Below are positions 1 to 5,037 of a stretch of DNA of 16,784 nucleotides, piece after piece (the stretch's first letter is position 1; every line of letters starts with the position of its first letter). This DNA is from Bacteroidales bacterium (lineage in GTDB: Bacteria; Bacteroidota; Bacteroidia; Bacteroidales; Paludibacteraceae). Under the pieces are notes generated by a model, which saw only the letters and a list, made by a program, of their open reading frames with translations, did not search any database and was not told where the DNA came from. The stretch spans positions 1 through 16,784 of the forward strand of contig CAAGDU010000036.1 in the NCBI GenBank assembly GCA_900768725.1. The letters are read 5' to 3'. Position numbers and translations under genes: made by a program.

Positions 1-41
1 CGTGTAATTATTCATATAATTTGCAATGAAAAATTAATGGT

Positions 42-90
42 TAATTATACGATAATTATATGTTAAAAAGTAATGATAATTATACGTTAA
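42..90 (+). repeat. Three AT-rich direct repeats before the AraC gene
   Basis: The ten-base motif TAATTATAYG occurs at 42-51, 53-62 and 77-86. The last two copies sit in a longer 16-base direct repeat (51-66 and 75-90, one mismatch). The second long copy ends directly at the GTG start of the AraC-family gene. Direct repeats are a usual form of AraC-family operator, so autoregulation is possible, but similar AT-rich repeats precede other genes in this window, so they may be only simple repeats. No full TAnnTTTG promoter was found here; the -33 region would lie off the window. Confidence 0.5.
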
Positions 91-996
91 GTGTCAATAT
101 TCAAAGTAAGCGTGCGTACGTTCAAGGACATACAACTACTACACTCCATAAGCGAGCTTTGCGAGCAGCAGCGTGCTACCGCAGGGCTCGCTTATCTGTT
201 GCAGGTTACCGGCGGGCAACTGCGCGCCGTCTATGCCGAGCAGGAGTATCTGCTGCAAACGGACGACCTGCTCTTCGGGGCGGTGGGCAATATTTTGCAG
301 TGTGTGGAGCAGTCTGACGACTTCGCCTGCACCATCTACGCCATCGATGTCCGCACGCTGGACGATATCCTTTACGCCTGCCTGCGCGACGAGCGCGGGT
401 GGATAGAGAAGTCGCGCTTCCTTTTGCAGCACCCCGTCATCCGGCTGACCAAGCGCCATGTGGAGATGATTGCCGCCTACCGTGTGCTGGTACGTTTCTA
501 TTCCGACGAGCGCAACCACTACGAGCGGCGGGTGGCGTTCTTGCAGGCGCAGGCGATTATCTTCGAGTTGCTGTCGTGGGTGAGCGATGCGATGCCTGCC
601 CAAGGTGCCATTCTCGACAAGATACCGGGGACGCCCCGACCGTGTCGCGGGCGGGGACAAGACTCCTCTAACACCCGTGCGCAGCAGTTGTACTTGCAGT
701 TCCATCGCTTGGTGAACGATACCCACGGCGCGCAACGGCAGGTGCGCTGGTACGCGCAGCAGATACACATCACCCCGGGCTATCTCCACCAAATCTGCAA
801 GCAGGTGGACGGACGCTCGCCGCAGGAGGTGATTAACGATATCGTCCTGCATGAGATACAACAACGCCTGCTTGCCACGGACGATTCTGTCAAACAGATT
901 GCTTTTGCCCTCCATTTCGGCACGGAGAGCAGTTTCAGCAAGTTCTTCCGCAAACAAACAGGCATGAGCCCCACCGAGTACCGCACTCGGATTTAG
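91..996 (+). CDS. AraC-family transcriptional regulator
   Basis: This is a 301-residue DNA-binding regulator with the AraC/XylS double helix-turn-helix at its C-terminus (about residues 215-299). The second helix-turn-helix is clear: DDSVKQIAFALHFGTESSFSKF, split here as DDSVKQIAFALHFG then TESSFSKF, followed by FRKQTGMSPTEYR. The N-terminal part (about 1-165) is an effector or oligomerisation domain without recognisable ligand residues. The start is GTG at 91, chosen because an in-frame TAA lies directly before it at 88-90; a second in-frame GTG at 112 is possible, and no strong ribosome site is visible. Residues about 176-193 form a GC-rich Pro/Arg/Gly linker (PGTPRPCRGRGQ) between the two domains that looks like added sequence. 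The gene converges on the acyl-CoA synthetase gene with only ten bases between stops. Its target is unknown. Confidence 0.88.
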   Translation: MSIFKVSVRTFKDIQLLHSISELCEQQRATAGLAYLLQVTGGQLRAVYAEQEYLLQTDDLLFGAVGNILQCVEQSDDFACTIYAIDVRTLDDILYACLRDERGWIEKSRFLLQHPVIRLTKRHVEMIAAYRVLVRFYSDERNHYERRVAFLQAQAIIFELLSWVSDAMPAQGAILDKIPGTPRPCRGRGQDSSNTRAQQLYLQFHRLVNDTHGAQRQVRWYAQQIHITPGYLHQICKQVDGRSPQEVINDIVLHEIQQRLLATDDSVKQIAFALHFGTESSFSKFFRKQTGMSPTEYRTRI

Positions 997-1006
997 AGAG
1001 AAGTAA

Positions 1007-2665
1007 TTATTGATACATAAATCGTTTGATGCTCTTTTTCGGAGTCTTGGCAAATTCTTCGTTCTGCACTTCGTAGCCGCTTATTTGGCAGTAGTTAGGC
1101 AAGCGCTTGTTGACGTTTGCCACCGCTTGCGCCACGAGGTCACGCAATGCCATAGGCTCTACGCCTTCGGCGTTGGGGTAGATAAGTGCCACCAGTTTAT
1201 TGTCGCGGCTGACAATTAGCGATTCTTCCACGATGTCTTCCGCATTCAGTATTGCCTCTATCTCTTCGGGGTAGATGTTCTGTCCGTTTGGACTGAGAAT
1301 CAGTGTCTTGCAGCGTCCGCGCAGGTAGATGAATCCGTCTTCGTCAATCACACCCATATCGCCCGTGCGCATCCATCCGTCGTCGGTGAACGCCGCGCGG
1401 GTGGCTTCTTCGTTTTTGTAGTAGCCCAGCATCACGTTGTCGCCGCGCAACAGTATCTCGCCCGGGATGTTGGCGGGGTCTGTGGAGTCGATACGTATCT
1501 CCATACGATCCACCAATCGCCCGCAACTGCGGGCGCGGAACTCCTGCCAGGGTGCGTAGCCTATGAGCGGTGCGCACTCGGTCATGCCGTAGCCGACGAG
1601 GAAGGGGAAACGGATGTCCATCAGGCATTTCTCCACCTCGGGGTTCATCGCTGCCCCGCCGGCGATGAGGCTCTTGAGGTTGCCGCCGAATGCTGCCATC
1701 AGTTGGTCGTGCACTTTCTTGCGTATCATCTTCCCCACCACGGGCATGTTCCACAGCACTTTGATAATTGGTTTGCTCAGCACGGGTTTGAGTTGCTTCT
1801 GGTAAATCTTCTCTAATACGAGCGGCACTGCCACAATCAGTAGCGGTTTGCACTCTTTGAATGCCTGCATGAGGATAGGCGTGGTCAGGCGCGTGATGAA
1901 GCACACGTGGGAGCCTCCCGCGAACTGGAAAAGCAACTCCACCAGCATACCGAACATATGCGCCAGCGGTAGCATAGAGACCAGCGTCAGCCCGGGGTGG
2001 CACTCCATGTTGTCTATCGAATACTGCACGTTGGACGAGAGTGCGCGATAGGAGAGCATGACACCTTTGGGCGAGGAGGTAGTGCCGGAGGTGTAGTTGA
2101 TGAGAGCAAGGTCATCGAGGTTGTTCTCGCGATAATGCACATCCTGCGGAGTATAACCTTTGGGGTATCGCTGTGCGAAAGTACCGTCTAATCCATCAAA
2201 CGCATCCTTCGCTTGCTCATCTTTGGCATAAGCAAGTGAGAAATCGTCTATCGTGATGATGGCCTGCAAAGCGGGCATCTCCTCCGCGCGCACTTTCTTC
2301 ACGATGTTCGCCCCCGCGAAGAGCAGACGGGCATCCGAGTGATTAACCAGTTTCTCGATGTCTTCGCCCATGAAGTCGGGCAGCATGCTCACCACTACGC
2401 GGTCGTTGGTGAGGATAGAGAGGAAAATCACTGCCCAGTTGGAGCAGTTGCTGCCGCAGATGGCAATCTTGCTGCCCGGCGCTACGCCCAGCCGGTCGAA
2501 GAGCAGCCCAAGCCGCGCCATCAAGGTCGCCGCCTCGCCGAAAGAGTAGTGTACGTCTTTGTGGAAATCACTGAATGCCGGCTCCTTCCAGTTGTTGCGA
2601 ACCGACTGATTGATATACGAGAACATGTGTCTCGTAGGGTTCATGATACGATAAGTATTCTCCAT
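1007..2665 (-). CDS. AMP-dependent synthetase, long-chain acyl-CoA synthetase-like
   Basis: A 552-residue adenylate-forming (ANL superfamily) enzyme, probably activating a fatty acid with ATP and coenzyme A to acyl-CoA in the cytoplasm. Visible motifs: the phosphate loop YTSGTTSSPKGV (191-202), GYGMTE (358-363), the TGD motif (434-436), the hinge region GRCKTLILSPNGQNIYPEE (450-468) and a C-terminal KTPKKSIKR (540-548). In the usual A10 motif (PKTxSGKxxR) the catalytic lysine falls where this protein has Ser545, with lysines at 543 and 544 instead. Length is normal for Bacteroidota FadD-like ligases. ATG at 2665 is preferred over ATG at 2701, because the consensus promoter predicts transcription starting near 2696. 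The exact acyl substrate cannot be read from the sequence. Confidence 0.87.
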   Translation of the reverse strand: MENTYRIMNPTRHMFSYINQSVRNNWKEPAFSDFHKDVHYSFGEAATLMARLGLLFDRLGVAPGSKIAICGSNCSNWAVIFLSILTNDRVVVSMLPDFMGEDIEKLVNHSDARLLFAGANIVKKVRAEEMPALQAIITIDDFSLAYAKDEQAKDAFDGLDGTFAQRYPKGYTPQDVHYRENNLDDLALINYTSGTTSSPKGVMLSYRALSSNVQYSIDNMECHPGLTLVSMLPLAHMFGMLVELLFQFAGGSHVCFITRLTTPILMQAFKECKPLLIVAVPLVLEKIYQKQLKPVLSKPIIKVLWNMPVVGKMIRKKVHDQLMAAFGGNLKSLIAGGAAMNPEVEKCLMDIRFPFLVGYGMTECAPLIGYAPWQEFRARSCGRLVDRMEIRIDSTDPANIPGEILLRGDNVMLGYYKNEEATRAAFTDDGWMRTGDMGVIDEDGFIYLRGRCKTLILSPNGQNIYPEEIEAILNAEDIVEESLIVSRDNKLVALIYPNAEGVEPMALRDLVAQAVANVNKRLPNYCQISGYEVQNEEFAKTPKKSIKRFMYQ

Positions 2666-2675
2666 AAAAATATAT

Positions 2676-2717
2676 AAAATAGTATCTTTGCTTAAAAACA
2701 CGCAAAGATACTATTTT
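2676..2717. repeat. Perfect 16-bp inverted repeat over the acyl-CoA synthetase promoter
   Basis: Arms AAAATAGTATCTTTGC (2676-2691) and GCAAAGATACTATTTT (2702-2717) are exact reverse complements separated by ten bases. Each arm contains one TATCTTTG, so a consensus -7 box is present on both strands. Only the minus-strand box has a matching -33 element. The predicted transcription start lies in the spacer, so the repeat could be an operator for a dimeric repressor covering the start site. Confidence 0.8.
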
Positions 2718-2734
2718 TCGACCGACAAAACAAA
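2703..2734 (-). promoter_or_regulatory. Bacteroidota sigma-ABfr-type promoter of the acyl-CoA synthetase gene
   Basis: On the minus strand TTTG (2734-2731) is followed by exactly 20 bases and then TATCTTTG (2710-2703), an exact match to the Bacteroidota -33/-7 consensus. Transcription would start near 2696, giving a leader of about 30 bases before ATG at 2665. Confidence 0.8.
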
Positions 2735-2869
2735 CTAAGGCTTTGCCTATCGTAAAAATTATAGAAAAGGAACAGAAAAACCGCGAATTGGATAAAAGCC
2801 GGCTTTGTTTTCGGGGGGCTTCCTATGTTATTTGTAAAATTCTAAAAATTGTCAAATTGTCAAATATTA
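2735..2869. other. AT-rich intergenic stretch without a recognisable gene
   Basis: No convincing coding region on either strand. It contains a perfect 12-base palindrome AAAGCCGGCTTT (2795-2806) and a tandem ATTGTCAA-type repeat near 2848-2865. Related GTCAAAT/TTAAAT-like repeats reappear at 3006-3036, so the palindrome-rich block between them is bracketed by similar short repeats. Confidence 0.5.
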
Positions 2870-2983
2870 TTAGTGTCCGCGGACGAATTGCCCTTCGGGC
2901 TGATTGGCGAGGAAGCATTGGTCATCCGACAATTCTTCCTCGCGGGCGAGGTTCTCTTGGGCGATGTATTCTTCGTAGGTCAT
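2870..2983 (-). CDS. Possible small protein of 37 residues, unknown
   Basis: A short ATG-to-TAA frame encodes an acidic peptide beginning MTYEEYIAQENLAREEEL and ending QPEGQFVRGH. It lies 53 bases downstream of the rhodanese gene on the same strand and could be co-transcribed. In its favour are the GC-rich, codon-like composition inside AT-rich flanks and an open frame that fills the GC-rich block exactly. Against it are the absence of a clear ribosome site and the density of palindromes (2875-2884, 2890-2900, 2907-2943), which could mean a structured RNA or repeat element instead. I do not recognise the peptide. Confidence 0.35.
   Translation of the reverse strand: MTYEEYIAQENLAREEELSDDQCFLANQPEGQFVRGH
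2907..2943. other. Long imperfect hairpin in the palindrome-rich block
   Basis: Arms GCGAGGAAG (2907-2915) and CTTCCTCGC (2935-2943) pair perfectly. Inside them, after one mismatch, ATT pairs with AAT and GTC with GAC around an ATCC loop. Two further palindromes, GTCCGCGGAC (2875-2884) and GCCCTTCGGGC (2890-2900), lie beside it. There is no U-tract, so it is not a standard terminator. Confidence 0.55.
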
Positions 2984-3036
2984 GCTGTAAATCGTAACAA
3001 ACCACTTGTCAAATGGTAAATTCTTAAATGGTCAAA

Positions 3037-3411
3037 TCACTCCACGGGCATGCCGTTGCTCTGCCAGCCGAGGAAGCCGCTACTGAGTTCCACTACCTTG
3101 TAGCCCGCGTTGGCAAGCAGTTCCGCGGCTTTCTTGCTGCGCCTGCCGCTACGGCAATAGAGGGCAATAGTCTTGTCTTTGGGCAGTTGTTTCTCCGCTT
3201 TTGCCAAGAAGTTCGCTTGCGTTACATCGATGCAGATGCTTCCTTTCAGGTGTCCCTCTGCAAACTCCTTATCCGTGCGCACGTCCAGCAAAAATGTATT
3301 TTCCTGCTGCAGCACTTTGGCAAACTCTTTCACATCCACCGACTGAAAATCGGCAGCTCTCAGTCCGAAAAAAGATAATAGACTCATGGTGATAAGTAAT
3401 AGGCGTTTCAT
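3037..3411 (-). CDS. Periplasmic rhodanese-like sulfurtransferase
   Basis: A 124-residue single-domain rhodanese with an N-terminal signal peptide (MKRLLLITMSLLSFFGLRAA, cleavage near residue 20). The domain covers about residues 24-123: LLDVRTDKEFAEGHLKGSI is the usual N-terminal half, and YCRSGRRS (85-92) is the active-site loop with catalytic Cys86. Such proteins move a sulfane sulfur from thiosulfate or a persulfide to an acceptor; with the signal peptide this one should act in the periplasm, like PspE or the many small Bacteroidota rhodaneses. The length is normal and no key residue is missing. The gene follows the ATPase gene on the same strand, separated by a heptad-repeat tract that may hold its promoter. 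The physiological sulfur donor is not evident. Confidence 0.9.
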   Translation of the reverse strand: MKRLLLITMSLLSFFGLRAADFQSVDVKEFAKVLQQENTFLLDVRTDKEFAEGHLKGSICIDVTQANFLAKAEKQLPKDKTIALYCRSGRRSKKAAELLANAGYKVVELSSGFLGWQSNGMPVE

Positions 3412-3420
3412 AATAATGTT

Positions 3421-3469
3421 TCAAGTATCAAATATCAAGTTTCAAGTATCAAGTATCAAGTATCAAGTT
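3421..3469. repeat. Seven tandem heptanucleotide repeats upstream of the rhodanese gene
   Basis: Seven consecutive 7-base units: TCAAGTA, TCAAATA, TCAAGTT, TCAAGTA (three times) and TCAAGTT. On the minus strand each unit gives a (C/T)TTGA core. One unit gives GATATTTG (3436-3429), one base from the TAnnTTTG -7 consensus; CTTG lies 20 bases upstream at 3460-3457. This could therefore be a weak promoter for the rhodanese gene at 3411. Confidence 0.85.
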
Positions 3470-3472
3470 CAC

Positions 3473-3494
3473 CGTCCGCGACATAGTCGGGACG
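3473..3494. other. Stable hairpin just after the ATPase gene
   Basis: CGTCC (3473-3477) pairs with GGACG (3490-3494) and CGAC (3479-3482) with GTCG (3486-3489), around an ATA loop with one bulged G at 3478. It lies eight bases past the ATPase stop codon and could stop or stabilise that transcript, but no U-tract follows in the minus direction. A CGAC-NNN-GTCG core hairpin of similar shape occurs inside the AraC gene at 633-652. Confidence 0.55.
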
Positions 3495-3502
3495 TCTCCG
3501 AT

Positions 3503-4837
3503 TCAAATTAGTCCGACCATGTATATAGGTAGCAGCAGGGTCTCGCCGTCTTTACGTAGGTCTTTGGTGTATGCCAAGTAGCGCTGCCCGATATATTTCG
3601 AGAATTTTTGGCAGAACTCATCCAAGGACTTGTGCGTCTTATAGCCGGAAGACTTGACCTCTATCGGGCAAATCTTATTCCCGCGGGAGAGCAGAAAATC
3701 TATCTCGTAGTTGTGCTTTTCGTCTTTTGCCCATGTGTGATAGAAGAGTTCGTTGCCGGCGGCTGCCAGCATCTGCGCGATAAGGTTCTCGTAGATATAG
3801 CCCAAGTTGGCATCCGACTTATCGCTTAGCAGTTTGTCGTAAATCACATTCTCGGTGTATGCTTTGTCCCAGAAACATAGGGTAACGAATAGCCCTGTGT
3901 CTGCCATGTATATCTTGTAGCGGCTCAGGTCTTTGGTAATCGACATGCCTACCTTGGGGTCGGTGCAGTTGTGGCAGAAGAGGGTGGTCTTGCTCTCTTC
4001 CAAGGCTTGCAGCAACTCCGCCATCTTCGTCTCCGTCTGCTGCCCGATGACGGGGTAGGGTTGGTAGCGCGATATGTTGCTGCTCAGTTGCGCGGGGATG
4101 TTCCTGAACAAACGCTCTGCATTGCCGGTGGCATCAATCTTTCGGAAATCTTCCAAGTAGAGTTTGATGATGCCGCGCTTCGTCTTATCTACGGCGCGCA
4201 GGTTGTTGGTATCCAGATAGGTGTTGACGGCTTGCGGCATTCCCCCGACCAACATATATAGGCGCAGTTCGCGCATCTTGGTGCGAGTAACGTCATCGCC
4301 CAAGGATATGCGCTTGTCCAATTGTTCTCGGAGCAACGGGATGGTCGCTGTATCGCCCAACGCCCAGCGGAACTCTTCGTAGTCCATGGGATACATGGTG
4401 ATGCGGTCTTCCTCGCTGGGGATGGTGATATCCTTGGTGTTGCGATGGATGCTGATGAGCGAGCCGGTCTCGATGTAATCGTATCTGCCGTCTTGCACCA
4501 AGTATTTGATGGCTTGGCGGGCTAAGGGGCACTGCTGCACTTCGTCGAAGATGATAGCCGACCGGCGGGGTGTGAGCGTTATGCCGTAGGTCTGCTGGAG
4601 TTTTAGGAAGAGGGTGTCTAAGTCCGTGAGGTCGTCCCACAAGGCGACCACCTCTCGTTTGGCTTTGTTGAAATCGAGAAGGATGTATGATTCGTATTCC
4701 TGTTGCGCAAATTGCTCCACAATGGTCGATTTGCCTACACGGCGGGCACCCTCCACCATGATGGCAGTACGACCATTTTCCGTGGTCTTCCAGTCCAATA
4801 AGTCTTGGTAAATTTTGCGTTTGAAAACTCGTTCCAT
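3503..4837 (-). CDS. AAA_14 / DUF4143 family ATPase
   Basis: A 444-residue ATP-binding protein. The N-terminal AAA_14 domain has a Walker A loop GARRVGKST (30-38), Walker B IIFDE (95-99) and a sensor-like IETGSL (122-127). The middle has the family's LYMLVGGMP (193-201). The C-terminal DUF4143 part shows KIYMADTGLF (308-317) and YIYENLIAQ (347-355), then EIDFLL (378-383) and PIEVKSS (391-397), which resemble the core of a PD-(D/E)XK nuclease fold. The biochemical role of this family is not established. The start is ATG at 4837, because the consensus promoter at 4892-4861 lies downstream of the longer possible start at 4891; AAAGGGAAAATC precedes the ATG. Its upstream region resembles that of the unrelated DUF3791/DUF3990 operon. 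It is preceded by the terminator of the secreted protease operon. Confidence 0.9.
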   Translation of the reverse strand: MERVFKRKIYQDLLDWKTTENGRTAIMVEGARRVGKSTIVEQFAQQEYESYILLDFNKAKREVVALWDDLTDLDTLFLKLQQTYGITLTPRRSAIIFDEVQQCPLARQAIKYLVQDGRYDYIETGSLISIHRNTKDITIPSEEDRITMYPMDYEEFRWALGDTATIPLLREQLDKRISLGDDVTRTKMRELRLYMLVGGMPQAVNTYLDTNNLRAVDKTKRGIIKLYLEDFRKIDATGNAERLFRNIPAQLSSNISRYQPYPVIGQQTETKMAELLQALEESKTTLFCHNCTDPKVGMSITKDLSRYKIYMADTGLFVTLCFWDKAYTENVIYDKLLSDKSDANLGYIYENLIAQMLAAAGNELFYHTWAKDEKHNYEIDFLLSRGNKICPIEVKSSGYKTHKSLDEFCQKFSKYIGQRYLAYTKDLRKDGETLLLPIYMVGLI

Positions 4838-4962
4838 GATTTTCCCTTTGAAATTCGGGGCAAAGGTACAAAAAATATTTGTATCCCGCAAATTTTTTCA
4901 CCGAAAAATCATGCTGACCCCGAAATTTTTTTTGCCGATTTTCGTAGTTTCCCGCAAATTTG
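4838..4962 (-). repeat. Shared upstream element, copy A (ATPase gene)
   Basis: The stretch from the ATPase start codon back to a CCCGCAAATTTG motif (plus strand 4951-4962) aligns by eye with 13867-13990 before the DUF3791 gene. The two spans are 128 and 127 bases including the start codon, with roughly three quarters identity and a few single-base gaps. Most conserved are the outer CCCGCAAATTTG, the T-rich tract, GTACAAAAAATAT over the promoter spacer, the -7 box and the leader. CCCGCAAATTT occurs twice in this copy (4951 and 4885); the inner one supplies the -33 element. Confidence 0.8.
4861..4892 (-). promoter_or_regulatory. Consensus promoter of the ATPase gene
   Basis: On the minus strand TTTG (4892-4889), 20 bases, then TACCTTTG (4868-4861): an exact fit to the Bacteroidota -33/-7 consensus. 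Transcription would begin near 4854, about 17 bases before ATG at 4837. It is the proximal part of the shared upstream element. Confidence 0.82.
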
Positions 4963-4995
4963 GAAATAGAGGAAAGAAGGATTGTTTATATAACA

Positions 4996-5031
4996 AAGAG
5001 CAGGGGCGGTTATGTTACCATCCCTGCTCTT
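4996..5031 (-). terminator. Hairpin terminator of the secreted protease operon
   Basis: AAGAGCAGGG (4996-5005) and CCCTGCTCTT (5022-5031) form a perfect ten-pair stem around a 16-base loop, starting seven bases past the stop of the gene ending at 5038. The following minus-strand bases TGTTATATAAA are A/U-rich but not a pure U run; on the plus strand TGTTGTTTTATT follows. It could work in both directions, but only the minus strand has a gene running into it. Confidence 0.78.
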
Positions 5032-5037
5032 GTTGTT

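Noticed and set aside
139..1053. Long minus-strand frame opposite the AraC gene
   Set aside because: It is antisense to a clear AraC-family protein with an intact C-terminal helix-turn-helix; the frame is open because of GC-rich codons and has no family pattern.
2683..2690. Plus-strand TATCTTTG as a divergent promoter
   Set aside because: The box is exact, but no TTTG lies 20 bases upstream and no convincing gene follows; it is better seen as the mirror arm of the inverted repeat.
2795..2806. AAAGCCGGCTTT palindrome as a terminator
   Set aside because: The palindrome has no loop, leaving at most a four-pair stem, and no U-tract follows in either direction.
2743..2997. Plus-strand frame of 84 codons between the acyl-CoA synthetase and rhodanese genes
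   Set aside because: No ribosome site or protein-like pattern; it crosses the palindromic block where the minus frame fits the composition change better.
4838..4891. Longer start of the ATPase gene at 4891
   Set aside because: It would place the start codon upstream of the consensus -7 box, and the added residues do not resemble the family's N-terminus.
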